Shown: in pieces, positions 1 to 8,222 of the stretch | Layout of the letters: every line of letters begins with the position of its first letter | Position numbering within the stretch: the first letter of the stretch is position 1 | Position numbers and translations under genes: made by a program | NCBI GenBank assembly: GCA_963675235.2 | Contig: CAXXFU010000017.1 | Location: 248,001-312,000, forward strand | Direction of reading: 5' to 3' | DNA from: JAHJQZ01 sp963675235 | GTDB lineage: Bacteria > Pseudomonadota > Alphaproteobacteria > Rhizobiales > Devosiaceae | DNA length: 64,000 nucleotides | The notes under the pieces: model-generated | Told to the model about the DNA's origin: nothing | The model's input: the letters and a program-made list of their open reading frames with translations, nothing else | Database searches by the model: none

Positions 1-133
1 GGCCGACGAGGCCGTCACCTTGATGAAGACTCATCTCGACAAGCTGACGCTCGATATCGAGGTCTTCCGCGATCTGTGGCCGGACTATTTCATCGTCGAC
101 GCCGATCTGCACGAACCGCTGACCTTCTTCTGA
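1..133 (+). CDS. C-terminal end of a probable GntR-family (FCD domain) transcriptional regulator, partial
   Basis: Only the last 43 codons are in the window, reading from base 2 to a TGA stop at 131-133. The visible peptide has the pattern A-x-x-L-M-x-x-H-L-x-x-L near its start, which resembles the last helix of FCD ligand-binding domains of GntR regulators. The gene sits 94 bp upstream of kduD on the same strand, and GntR/FCD regulators commonly control uronate and pectin catabolic genes. The assignment rests on a short fragment and on context, so the reading frame is more certain than the family. Confidence 0.5.
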   Translation, partial: ADEAVTLMKTHLDKLTLDIEVFRDLWPDYFIVDADLHEPLTFF

Positions 134-227
134 GCAGACCACTATCGCTGCGCCGTTGCTGTCGCGCGTCGCCGCGTATGCTGCGGCACCGTTTGCTCTC
201 CGAACACCTCAAACCAAAGGAACAAAG

Positions 228-992
228 ATGAGCTTTGATCCGAACGCCTTTTCGCTTGTCGGCAAAACGGCCATCGTCACGGGCGCCAATACCGGCATCG
301 GTCAGGCCATCGCCGTAGCGCTGGCTGCCTCCGGGGCGCGCATCGCCGCGGTCGGCCGATCCGCGATGGACGAAACAAGGGCGATGATCGGCGGCGGTCC
401 GGAGCGTTTTCACGCCATCCGCGCCGATTTGGCCGATCTCGGCGTTCTGGCCGATGTCATCGGCGAAGCCATCAACTGGGCCGGGCGGATCGACATTCTT
501 GTCAACAATGCCGGCATCATCCGTCGCGCCGACGCGCTGGATTTCACCGAAGAGGACTGGGACAGCGTCATCGACATCAATCTCAAGACGGCATTTTTCC
601 TCAGCCAGGCTGCCGCTCGTCACATGATCCCCAATGGTGGCGGCAAGATCGTCAACATCGCCTCGATGCTGAGCTTTCAGGGCGGCGTGCGCACCGCCTC
701 CTACACGGCGAGCAAGACAGGGCTGTTGGGCATCACGCGGCTGCTGTCGAACGAGTGGGCCGCCCATGGCGTTAACGTCAATGCCGTGGCGCCCGGCTAT
801 GTCGAATCGCACAACACCGCCGAACTGCGCGCCGACGAAGAGCGCAGCAGGGCAATCCTCGAGCGCATCCCGGTCGGACGCTGGGCCAGGCCCGAGGACA
901 TTGCCGGTGCGGCAGTGTTTCTGAGTTCTGCAGCGGCGGACTATGTCCACGGTACAGTGCTGCCCGTCGATGGCGGCTGGCTCGGGCGCTAG
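228..992 (+). CDS. kduD: 2-dehydro-3-deoxy-D-gluconate 5-dehydrogenase (SDR family) KduD
   Basis: This 254-residue cytoplasmic short-chain dehydrogenase reduces 5-keto-4-deoxyuronate-derived 2,5-diketo-3-deoxygluconate with NAD(P)H in pectin/uronate breakdown. Visible motifs are the Rossmann TGANTGIG, NNAGIIRR, the catalytic Ser in NIASMLSFQGG, the YTASK active site and the C-terminal VDGGW. The stretches LSFQGG, NEWAAHGVNVNAVAPGY and LRADEERS closely match known KduD, which separates it from generic SDRs. The ATG at 228 follows AAAGGAAC; an upstream in-frame start at 156 lacks a ribosome site. It probably shares a transcript with the regulator ending at 133. Confidence 0.88.
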   Translation: MSFDPNAFSLVGKTAIVTGANTGIGQAIAVALAASGARIAAVGRSAMDETRAMIGGGPERFHAIRADLADLGVLADVIGEAINWAGRIDILVNNAGIIRRADALDFTEEDWDSVIDINLKTAFFLSQAAARHMIPNGGGKIVNIASMLSFQGGVRTASYTASKTGLLGITRLLSNEWAAHGVNVNAVAPGYVESHNTAELRADEERSRAILERIPVGRWARPEDIAGAAVFLSSAAADYVHGTVLPVDGGWLGR

Positions 993-1027
993 ACTTCCCT
1001 CGCGCCATAGCGCGGCGGCAAGGCGCC

Positions 1028-1444
1028 CTAGGCCGCCTGGCAGGCAGCACAGACGCCGCGCAGTTCGATGGTCGATTTCTCCAGCCGGAAGCCCGTCGAC
1101 GAGGTCAGCTGCGCCAGCCGTTCGACGAGGTCCTCGTCCTCAACCTCAGTGACCTGGCCGCACATGTTGCAGATGGTGAAGGCGGCGCTCTGGTGGCCAA
1201 CATCGCCGCAATGGGCGCAAAGGATGAAGGCGTTGAGGCTTTCGAGCCGATGCACCAGCCCACGCCCGATCAGCTTGTCGAGGGCCCGGTAGACCTGCAA
1301 CGGCGACCTGATGCCCTCGCCACGCAACTCATCGAGAAGATCATAGGCCCCCAAAGGCTTCGACGCGCCGTCAAGGGCGTGAAAAACCAGTGCCTGGTTC
1401 TTGGTCAGATTCTCCGGTGCCTCGTGGGAGTGATCGGCACTCAT
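1028..1444 (-). CDS. zur: Zinc uptake regulator Zur (Fur family)
   Basis: This 138-residue Fur-family repressor senses cytosolic zinc and shuts off zinc import. The winged-helix half covers roughly residues 12-75, followed by a dimerisation half with two CxxC pairs (CNMC near residue 93 and CAAC near the C-terminus) that hold the structural zinc, plus an H-C-G-D-x-G-H segment expected to contribute regulatory ligands. The start ATG at 1444 has GGAGAC just upstream. It is divergent from the zinc transporter genes with a Zur-box-like palindrome between them, which supports Zur over Fur or PerR. Confidence 0.9.
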   Translation of the reverse strand: MSADHSHEAPENLTKNQALVFHALDGASKPLGAYDLLDELRGEGIRSPLQVYRALDKLIGRGLVHRLESLNAFILCAHCGDVGHQSAAFTICNMCGQVTEVEDEDLVERLAQLTSSTGFRLEKSTIELRGVCAACQAA

Positions 1445-1484
1445 GCTTGTCTCCTGTCGCCTCCGTCATTTGACGATTGACGAA

Positions 1485-1499
1485 TGTAATAACATCACA
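1485..1499. promoter_or_regulatory. Zur operator (Zur box) between zur and aztABC
   Basis: The 15-mer TGTAATAACATCACA is a near-perfect inverted repeat (TGTAAT / ATcACA, three-base centre). It matches the general shape of alphaproteobacterial Zur boxes. It lies 41 bp upstream of the zur start and about 75 bp upstream of the aztA start, in the only intergenic space between the two divergent units. Zinc-dependent repression of aztABC, and possibly autoregulation of zur, is inferred from position and shape. Confidence 0.72.
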
Positions 1500-1574
1500 T
1501 ATTGCTGCCGGCAAGCAAGACGGCATGTGAACAACGATCAAATCATGCCTCTGTGGTCTTTTCGAGGAAAGTGC

Positions 1575-2399
1575 ATGGCGCCCGACGCGAACGAAGCCCT
1601 GGGATTTACCGACCTGACGCTTGGCTACAACAGCCATCCGGCGGTCCATCACCTATCGGGAAGCCTGAAGAGGGGCTCTCTGACGGCGATCATCGGCGCC
1701 AACGGCAGCGGCAAGTCAACCCTGATGAAGGCGATGATCGGCATGCTCAAGCCGATGTCGGGCTCGGTGGCGCGCGCTCCCGGCCAGACCATTGCCTATC
1801 TGCCGCAGCAGACCGAACTCGACCGGCATTTTCCGGCCCGAGTGATCGATCTTGTGTCGCTGGGCTTGTGGAACCGGCGTGGCCTGCTCGGTCGTCACGG
1901 CCGCGAAGACAAGGAGCGCGTGCAAGAGGCCATCGATACCGTCGGGTTATCCGGCTTCGAGCACCGGGTGCTCGGCACGCTGTCAGGCGGGCAATTGCAG
2001 CGGGCGCTGTTCGCCCGCGTGCTGGTGCAGGATGCCGACCTGATCCTGCTCGACGAACCGTTCAACGCCATCGATACCCGCACTCTGACCGACCTGATCG
2101 TCCTGATCGGCCGGTGGCATGCCGAAGGCCGCACCATCGCCGTCGTGGTGCATGACCACGCCCTCGTACGCGCCCATTTCCCCGAGTCGCTGCTTCTCGC
2201 CCGCGAGCTCGTCGCCTGGGGCGATACCGCCGAGGTGTTGAGCGCCGGCAATCTCGACCGGGCCAGCCATTTCCGCGAGACCTGGGATGAAAACGCCCCA
2301 TGGTGCGACCTCGATGCCACCGACCTGCCTGCTTGGCGGGGTCACGATGGCCATGATGATGCGCGTGCCGGCCACGAAGCACAAAGGCACCGGGCATGA
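1575..2399 (+). CDS. aztA: Zinc ABC transporter ATP-binding protein (AztA/ZnuC type)
   Basis: This 274-residue ATPase would power zinc import through the adjacent permease. It carries Walker A GANGSGKST, a Q-loop (LPQQTE), the signature LSGGQLQRALFARVL, Walker B LILLDEPF and an H-loop in VVHDHALV. The ATG at 1575 follows GAGGAAAG at good spacing; longer in-frame starts at 1443 and 1545 would run through the Zur box or its transcript start. The stop overlaps the permease start in an ATGA junction, so the two are translationally coupled. The AztABC label rests on resemblance of the permease and binding protein to that zinc system; ZnuC is the alternative name. Confidence 0.85.
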   Translation: MAPDANEALGFTDLTLGYNSHPAVHHLSGSLKRGSLTAIIGANGSGKSTLMKAMIGMLKPMSGSVARAPGQTIAYLPQQTELDRHFPARVIDLVSLGLWNRRGLLGRHGREDKERVQEAIDTVGLSGFEHRVLGTLSGGQLQRALFARVLVQDADLILLDEPFNAIDTRTLTDLIVLIGRWHAEGRTIAVVVHDHALVRAHFPESLLLARELVAWGDTAEVLSAGNLDRASHFRETWDENAPWCDLDATDLPAWRGHDGHDDARAGHEAQRHRA

Positions 2400-3274
2400 T
2401 CGACGCCATCTACGGGTTCATCCTGGCGCCTTTCGTCGAATTCGCCTTCATGCAGCGGGCGCTTGCCGGCGCGCTGATGCTTTCGATCAGCGCCAGCCCG
2501 GTCGGCGTCTTCCTGATGCTGAGGCGGATGAGCCTGACCGGTGATGCCATGTCGCACGCCATTCTTCCCGGCGTCGCCGTCGGCTTTTTGCTGTTCGGGC
2601 TCGATCTTGTACCGATGACGGTCGGCGGATTGTTCGCCGGGCTCGTCGTCGCCTTCGGCGCCGGCGCCATCTCGCGGCTGACCATCCAGCGCGAAGACGC
2701 CTCGCTCGCCGCCTTCCATCTGATTTCGCTGGCCCTCGGCGTGCTCATCGTCTCGATGAGGGGATCGAGCATCGACCTGATGCACGTGCTGTTCGGCTCG
2801 GTGCTCGGCCTGACCGACGAGGCGATCTCGGTGATCGCCGTCATCGTCATCTCCAGCCTTTTGTCACTGTCCATCTTCTGGCGCGCCCTTGTCGCCGAGT
2901 GCCTCGATCCGCTGTTCCTCAGGTCGGTGTCGCGGCTCGGGCCGGCGGTGCATTTTGTCTTTCTCGGGGTTGTCGTACTCAATCTCGTCGGCGGTTTCCT
3001 GGCACTCGGCACGCTGTTGTCGGTCGGGCTGATGATGCTGCCCGCCGCCGCCGCCCGTTTCTGGACGAGCCGCGTCGAGACCATGGCGTTGACCGCCATC
3101 GGCATTGCCGCCGCCTCGTCGATCTCCGGATTGCTCCTGTCCTACCACGCTGCTCTGCCGGCCGGCCCGGCCATCGTTTTGAGCGCGGGCGCCGTTTACG
3201 TCGTCTCGCTGACGTTCGGGACGACAGGAATCCTGAATAGCCACACCACCAAAGGTCAACATCGCACAGCCTGA
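2396..3274 (+). CDS. aztB: Zinc ABC transporter permease (AztB/ZnuB type)
   Basis: This 292-residue ABC-3 family inner-membrane permease has about eight hydrophobic helices. The N-terminal AGALMLSISASPVGVFL followed by LRRMSLTGDAMSHAILPG is the conserved ATPase-contact region of metal permeases, and RGSSIDLMHVLFG resembles AztB-type proteins. It starts inside the end of the ATPase gene (ATGA) and is followed 11 bp later by the binding protein, so the order is ATPase-permease-binding protein under the Zur box. Confidence 0.85.
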   Translation: MIDAIYGFILAPFVEFAFMQRALAGALMLSISASPVGVFLMLRRMSLTGDAMSHAILPGVAVGFLLFGLDLVPMTVGGLFAGLVVAFGAGAISRLTIQREDASLAAFHLISLALGVLIVSMRGSSIDLMHVLFGSVLGLTDEAISVIAVIVISSLLSLSIFWRALVAECLDPLFLRSVSRLGPAVHFVFLGVVVLNLVGGFLALGTLLSVGLMMLPAAAARFWTSRVETMALTAIGIAAASSISGLLLSYHAALPAGPAIVLSAGAVYVVSLTFGTTGILNSHTTKGQHRTA

Positions 3275-3285
3275 CGGAGGTTCTC

Positions 3286-4266
3286 TTGAAAGTCCCCTAT
3301 CCCGCCCTGGTGCTTGCCGCTCTCGCGCTCGCGCCTCTGCCTGCGTACGCCGATCCATTGAAGGTTGTCGCCAGTTTTTCGGTCATCGGCGATTTCGCCA
3401 ATGCCGTCGGCGGCGACCATATCGATCTGACGACGATCGTCGGTGCCAATGGCGACATCCACGTCTATGAACCCACGCCCGCCGATGCCGTCGCCATGAG
3501 CAAGGCCGACGTCATCCTCGCCAATGGGCTGGCGCTCGAGGGCTTTCTCGACCGGCTGGTCGCGGCCAGTGGCACCAGCGCGCCGCTCATCGAGCTCACC
3601 AGCGGCATCGCGACCCTCGCCAGCACCGAAGCCGACGAGCATGATCATGAAGACACTGATCATGACCACGATCATGAACATGATGAAGACGCCGCCGATC
3701 ATGTTCATGCGGACGAAGACGGTCATCACCATCATGGCGATCTGGATCCGCATGCCTGGCACTCGGTCGCAAATGCCGGCGTCTATGTGAAAAACATCGA
3801 AACGGCATTCTGTGCCGCCGATCCCGACAATTGCCCGGTCTACACCGCCAACGCTGCAGCCTATCTAGACGAACTCGCGGCTCTCGACGCCGACATCCAT
3901 CAGATGGTCGACGCCATCCCGGACAATGAACGCACCATCATCACATCGCACGACGCCTTCGCCTATTTCGGCCACGACTATGGGCTGACCTTCCTCGCAC
4001 CGCAGGGTGTGTCGACAGAAGCCGAACCCTCGGCCGCGGACGTCGCCAGCCTGATCAGGCAGATACGGGACGAACACGCAGCGGCGGTGTTCACCGAGAA
4101 CGTCACCGATCCGCGCATTGTCGAGCAGATTGCCGAGGAGACCGGCATTTCAGTCGGCGGTGAACTCTATGCGCTGCTGTCCGGACCCGATGCCCCGGCG
4201 GCGACCTATATCGACATGGCGCGCCATAACGCCGAAACCATCAGCGCCGCGATCCTCGGCAACTAG
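3286..4266 (+). CDS. aztC: Zinc ABC transporter periplasmic binding protein (AztC/ZnuA type), TTG start
   Basis: This 326-residue cluster A-I binding protein has a signal peptide of about 22 residues ending PAYADP. The body contains the ligand region DIHVYEPTPAD, a loop at roughly residues 115-152 packed with His, Asp and Glu, and the DPHAWHS and TSHDAFAYF segments that carry further metal ligands. Such acidic/histidine loops are typical of zinc rather than manganese binders. The start is TTG at 3286, five bases after a strong ACGGAGG; no better ATG exists upstream. No aztD-like gene follows: the operon ends at a hairpin. Confidence 0.85.
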   Translation: MKVPYPALVLAALALAPLPAYADPLKVVASFSVIGDFANAVGGDHIDLTTIVGANGDIHVYEPTPADAVAMSKADVILANGLALEGFLDRLVAASGTSAPLIELTSGIATLASTEADEHDHEDTDHDHDHEHDEDAADHVHADEDGHHHHGDLDPHAWHSVANAGVYVKNIETAFCAADPDNCPVYTANAAAYLDELAALDADIHQMVDAIPDNERTIITSHDAFAYFGHDYGLTFLAPQGVSTEAEPSAADVASLIRQIRDEHAAAVFTENVTDPRIVEQIAEETGISVGGELYALLSGPDAPAATYIDMARHNAETISAAILGN

Positions 4267-4297
4267 GTCCCGTCAAAACGAACGACGGGACAAGCAA

Positions 4298-4332
4298 AAC
4301 ACCCTTGCGGCCGCAAACGCCGCAAGGGTGTT
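4298..4332. terminator. Terminator-like hairpin after aztC
   Basis: AACACCCTTGCGG and CCGCAAGGGTGTT form a perfect 13-bp stem around a nine-base loop, 31 bp after the aztC stop and before the convergent SDR gene. There is no clear T run, so it may act as a transcript-end or bidirectional structure rather than a textbook terminator. Confidence 0.6.
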
Positions 4333-4394
4333 CAGCGAGGGGGTGGTGGTGTGGCTTCTGCGCCCCCTCGCGACATGCCATCGTACGCGGGGAT

Positions 4395-5255
4395 CTAGCT
4401 GAAATCCCAGGTCGCGCCGGTCTGCTCGGCGGAGATCTCCCAGACTTTCTCCTGCACGGCTTCATCGGCGGCAAGCCGGGTCGTGGGGGCTAGTTGGCGA
4501 TCGTAGTAATAGCCGCCGCTCGCTCCCTCGGCCGCGCTGTCGCCGGCAAGGAAGATGCCGGTTTCAGCGCCCTTGGCCGGCGTGCGCAGGAACGGCGTCG
4601 ACAGAATGCGCGCCAACGGCCCGATTAGCGGAATGAAGCGGAAAAAGCCTGTGGCGACGACGCCGGGATGAAAGCAGGTCGCGGTCATGTCCGTACCATC
4701 GAGCCGGCGTGCCAGCGCGGCGGTGAACAGGATATTGGCGAGCTTGGAACGCCCGTAGGCACCCGAGCGCGAATAGGAGCGCGGCAGGCCGAGCCCGTCG
4801 ACATCGATGGTGCCGGATCGATGAGCGCTCGAGGCGGTGGTGACGATGCGGGCTGCGGGCGCCTTCCTGAGTGCCGGCATCAGCCGTGCCGTCAGCAGGT
4901 AGGGACCGAGATGATTGACCGCCCAGGTCATTTCAAAGCCGTCGGCGCTCTCACGGCGGGTGGTGAACAGCGCTCCGGCATTATTGACCAGAACGTCGAG
5001 CGGCCTACCCTGTTCGAGATAGCTATCGGCAAGGGCATGAATACCGGCGAAGCTCGACTGATCGAGTGCAAGTCCGACGACATCGTTGCCGCTTTCGGCC
5101 GCGATGGCCGCCGCCGCCTTTTCGGCGCGCGCGCCACTGCGACTGGTCAGCGTGACCTCGGCACCGGCATTGCTCAGCGCCCGGGCGATCTCATAGCCGA
5201 TGCCGGAATTGCCCCCGGTCACCAGAACGGCCTTTCCCTTTGCCGCAAGCGTCAT
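4395..5255 (-). CDS. Short-chain dehydrogenase/reductase, retinol-dehydrogenase-like
   Basis: This 286-residue SDR has the cofactor motif TGGNSGIG near residue 15, NNAG near residue 90, the catalytic Ser in ASSAHRSG and an active-site tyrosine in YGRSKLAN. The NHLGPYLLT and SAHRSG segments resemble the SDR group annotated as retinol dehydrogenase or WW-domain oxidoreductase-like, whose bacterial substrates are mostly unknown. The ATG at 5255 is preceded by AAAGGGACC. It starts 31 bp after the mnmA stop on the same strand, so co-transcription is likely, but no functional link is evident. Confidence 0.8.
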   Translation of the reverse strand: MTLAAKGKAVLVTGGNSGIGYEIARALSNAGAEVTLTSRSGARAEKAAAAIAAESGNDVVGLALDQSSFAGIHALADSYLEQGRPLDVLVNNAGALFTTRRESADGFEMTWAVNHLGPYLLTARLMPALRKAPAARIVTTASSAHRSGTIDVDGLGLPRSYSRSGAYGRSKLANILFTAALARRLDGTDMTATCFHPGVVATGFFRFIPLIGPLARILSTPFLRTPAKGAETGIFLAGDSAAEGASGGYYYDRQLAPTTRLAADEAVQEKVWEISAEQTGATWDFS

Positions 5256-5286
5256 CCGCCCGGTCCCTTTTGCTGAATACGTTCCG

Positions 5287-6435
5287 TCAGGCTGCGAAGA
5301 CTGCTGGCACCGCCTCGGCGATGAAGCCACCGCCGAGCACCTCCGCGTCGTCGCTGTCATCTGCGTAGAACACGCAGGCCTGACCCGGTGCGACGCCGTT
5401 CTCACCGGCGATCAGGGTGACGAAGACCTCCGCGCCGCGCTGTTCGACCACCGCCTGCTGCGGCGGCCGGGTCGAGCGTACCTTGGCCTCGACGGCATAA
5501 CCGTTGCCGGCGGCGGCTTCGGCCAGCGGCCTGGCACCGAGCCAATTGACGTCGCGCAGGCGCACGGTGTGCGTTCTCAGGGCTTCCCTGGGACCGACAA
5601 CCACTTCGGCGCTCTTCGGATCGAGCCGGATGACGTAAAGCGGCGCTTTCGAGGAGACTCCGATCCCCCGGCGCTGGCCGATGGTGTAGTTGACGATGCC
5701 GTCATGCCGACCGAGCACAGTGCCGTCGACATGAACAATATCGCCAGGTTTCAGCGCCTCGGGATGCATGCGCTTGATCACATCGGCGTAATGGCCCTGC
5801 GGCACGAAGCAGATGTCCTGGCTGTCGTGCTTGTCGGCGATCTCCAATCCCATCTCGCGGGCATGGTCGCGCACCTCGTCCTTGCTCATGCCGCCAAGCG
5901 GAAAGCGCAGGAAATCGAGCTGGTCCTGGGTGGTGGCGAACAGGAAGTAGGACTGGTCGCGTGAATGATCGACCGGACGGAACATCGCCACTCGCCCCTC
6001 CTTGAACTCGGTCCGCACATAATGGCCGGTCGCCAGCACGTCGGCGCCAAGTTCGCGCGCCACGCTCATCAGGTCCTCGAACTTGACCGTCTGGTTGCAG
6101 GCAATGCACGGCACCGGCGTTTCGCCACGCGCATAGGCGTCGGCGAAAGGCTCGATCACCTCGTTGCGGAAACGCTCTTCGTAATCGAGCACGTAGTGCG
6201 GGATGCCGAGCGCATCGGCGACGCGGCGGGCATCGTGGATGTCCTGGCCGGCGCAGCAGGCGCCTTTGCGGTGAATGGCAGCGCCGTGATCGTAGAGCTG
6301 CAGCGTGACGCCGATGACCTCGTAGCCTTCCCGGGCGAGAAGCCCGGCTGTCACAGAGGAATCGACGCCGCCCGACATGGCAACGACCACGCGGGTGTCT
6401 TCGGGCGCCTTGGCGATGTGAAGAGAGTTGAGCAT
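5287..6435 (-). CDS. mnmA: tRNA-specific 2-thiouridylase MnmA
   Basis: MnmA installs the 2-thio group on wobble uridine 34 of tRNA for Lys, Glu and Gln. The 382-residue protein has the ATP-pyrophosphatase P-loop SGGVDSS near residue 21, the catalytic cysteine in PCIACN (Cys113) and the second cysteine in SQDICFVPQGHY. A KGACCAGQDIHDARRVA segment follows the P-loop, as expected for the family. Length is normal. It is the first gene of a two-gene minus-strand unit with the SDR. Its 5' side shares a 254-bp intergenic region with the divergent flagellar gene fliK. Confidence 0.95.
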   Translation of the reverse strand: MLNSLHIAKAPEDTRVVVAMSGGVDSSVTAGLLAREGYEVIGVTLQLYDHGAAIHRKGACCAGQDIHDARRVADALGIPHYVLDYEERFRNEVIEPFADAYARGETPVPCIACNQTVKFEDLMSVARELGADVLATGHYVRTEFKEGRVAMFRPVDHSRDQSYFLFATTQDQLDFLRFPLGGMSKDEVRDHAREMGLEIADKHDSQDICFVPQGHYADVIKRMHPEALKPGDIVHVDGTVLGRHDGIVNYTIGQRRGIGVSSKAPLYVIRLDPKSAEVVVGPREALRTHTVRLRDVNWLGARPLAEAAAGNGYAVEAKVRSTRPPQQAVVEQRGAEVFVTLIAGENGVAPGQACVFYADDSDDAEVLGGGFIAEAVPAVFAA

Positions 6436-6517
6436 TTCGGTTTCCGGTTGGGGTCAAGGGCCAGCGGATCGGTCCTTTTAGTCCCCTCGATGCAAAGGCG
6501 CAATGGCAAGCCGGGAT

Positions 6518-6532
6518 CGGCAGTTTTTGCCG
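6518..6532. promoter_or_regulatory. Possible FlbD (ftr-like) enhancer site upstream of fliK
   Basis: CGGCAGTTTTTGCCG is an inverted repeat; its reverse strand reads CGGCAAAA, which resembles the core of the ftr enhancers bound by Caulobacter FlbD as I remember it. It is centred about 110 bp upstream of the sigma-54 promoter of fliK, a normal enhancer distance. The flbD gene is in this window. The match is to a remembered consensus, so the call is tentative. Confidence 0.45.
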
Positions 6533-6637
6533 CCAGACCGGCAGGAAGCACCTCTCTTAAGTGACAACGGCGCCGGAAGACAGAACGGGTTGTGCAGCAA
6601 GCTGCTGACACGTCTCATGTTTTCAAAACGTCTCAGT

Positions 6638-6656
6638 TTGGCAAGGCGCTTGCATT
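6638..6656 (+). promoter_or_regulatory. Sigma-54 promoter of fliK-flgD
   Basis: TTGGCAAGGCGCTTGCATT contains TGGCAAG (-24 element) and TTGCA (-12 element) separated by exactly four bases, with the invariant GG and GC in place. The consensus is TGGCACG-N4-TTGCA. It sits 36 bp upstream of the fliK start. Transcription would need RpoN plus an enhancer-binding protein; FlbD, encoded at 13724, is the obvious candidate. Confidence 0.8.
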
Positions 6657-6689
6657 GTCTGGCTTGGATAAGTGTGAGTTGAACCGCAT

Positions 6690-8195
6690 ATGAGCGTTTC
6701 GTTGAATGTTGCCAGTCCTTCGGGGACACCAGCCGCCGGCACCCAGGGTGCCGGGGCTGGTGCGTCCGCGTCTGCGGGCGGCGTGTCTGGAGCGTCCGAT
6801 GCCAAAACCGGCTTCCAGCAGTTGCTCGCCGTTCTGCTCGATCTGTTGTCGGCGCAAGGCGTCAGCACCAGCAACGCCGGCGCCAGCGATAGCGCTTTGG
6901 CCGTTCAGTCCAGTACCACGACAGGCCAGTCCTCGACCGTTTCTCTCGATCTCGGCGGCCTGCTCGATCTCAAGACGCTCCTGGCTTCGGCACAGGCAAA
7001 TGGCGGCGCCGAGGAGAGCGAAGGCACGACCGACGCCGCCGAGACGCCCGATCCACTGGCCGCCATTCTTGACGTTCTTGTCAGCGCCCTGCAAAAGGCG
7101 TCCGCCGCGTCGACCGATGGCGGCGAGCTGACGCTCGACGACAAATCGCGCGACGCGCTCAAGGCGCTCAATGAATTGCTGGCCAGCATGACCGGCGACA
7201 AGCCGGGCAAGGCGCCCGCACAGTTGCCAAGTGAGGTCGTCGACAAGCTCAAGCTGCTCGACCAGATGCTGGCCAAGCAGTCCGGCGACCCGCAGCTTGC
7301 CGATCTCAAGAGCCGCGTTGCCGATCTCATTGGGCGCGGCGACGCCGCCAAACCCGCCGACGGCGACGCAACAACGCAATCGGTTGCGGCGCTTCTGGGC
7401 CAGAACGGCAACGGCAAATCGACCGGCAACGCCCAGCGCGATGTCATGGTGCATCTGCTCGACGGAGCCAAGACCAATCTCAACGCCAATGCCACCGGCC
7501 AGGATGCCGGTACCGGCGATCCGGGCAACAAGAATTCGTCATCGGCCCAGGCACAGGCTGCGGCCAATAGCCAGTCTGCTGCCAACAAGGACCAGGCATC
7601 GGCCGGCTTCATGCCGCCGTCCGCCGGCGAAGCCAACAAGGCGAGCCAAGCATCGGATCCTGGCGCTGATCCGGCGATATCCGTGCCGGCCCATGCAGCG
7701 GACAAGGCCCAGCAGGTGCAGTTCCGCGCCGTCCAGGCCGCCTACACCCCGAGCGGCAAGACAGTGGATATTCCCCAAGTTGCCTTTGACATCGCCCGCC
7801 ACGCCGTCGCCGGCATCAGCCGCTTCCAGATCCGACTCGATCCGCCCGAAATGGGCCGTATCGATGTGCGGCTCGACATGCATCACGAGGGCGGCATCAC
7901 GGCGCGCCTGACGGTCGACAGGCCGGAGACCCTGGATCTGTTGCAGCGCGATGCTCGCGCCTTGGAGCGTGCCCTGGCCCAGACCGGCCTTGATCAGGGC
8001 AAGACCAATCTCGAATTCTCGCTCCGACAGAATCCGTTTGCCGGCCAGAATTCCGGCCAGGGCCAGCAAAACGACGCACAGCCCTGTCTCGGCGATGCCG
8101 AAGAGGCTGCGGCCGGTGAAGAGACATCAACACCTGTACCGGTCACGTTCTATCGCGGAAGTGTCCGACCGGGCGGGGTGAATCTCGTCGCTTAG
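6690..8195 (+). CDS. fliK: Flagellar hook-length control protein FliK
   Basis: FliK is secreted during hook assembly, measures hook length and switches the export gate to filament substrates. The 501-residue protein has a long low-complexity Ala/Gly/Asp/Gln-rich N-terminal two-thirds, as FliK proteins usually do. The recognisable part is the C-terminal Flg_hook domain at about residues 370-450, with IRLDPPEMGRIDVRLDM and a following helix DLLQRDARALERAL. The ATG at 6690 has only a weak ribosome site (GTGAG). It is the first gene after the sigma-54 promoter and is followed 27 bp later by flgD, fitting a late class of flagellar genes. Confidence 0.88.
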   Translation: MSVSLNVASPSGTPAAGTQGAGAGASASAGGVSGASDAKTGFQQLLAVLLDLLSAQGVSTSNAGASDSALAVQSSTTTGQSSTVSLDLGGLLDLKTLLASAQANGGAEESEGTTDAAETPDPLAAILDVLVSALQKASAASTDGGELTLDDKSRDALKALNELLASMTGDKPGKAPAQLPSEVVDKLKLLDQMLAKQSGDPQLADLKSRVADLIGRGDAAKPADGDATTQSVAALLGQNGNGKSTGNAQRDVMVHLLDGAKTNLNANATGQDAGTGDPGNKNSSSAQAQAAANSQSAANKDQASAGFMPPSAGEANKASQASDPGADPAISVPAHAADKAQQVQFRAVQAAYTPSGKTVDIPQVAFDIARHAVAGISRFQIRLDPPEMGRIDVRLDMHHEGGITARLTVDRPETLDLLQRDARALERALAQTGLDQGKTNLEFSLRQNPFAGQNSGQGQQNDAQPCLGDAEEAAAGEETSTPVPVTFYRGSVRPGGVNLVA

Positions 8196-8222
8196 TGTGT
8201 GTGATTAGCTGAGGAAAACACC

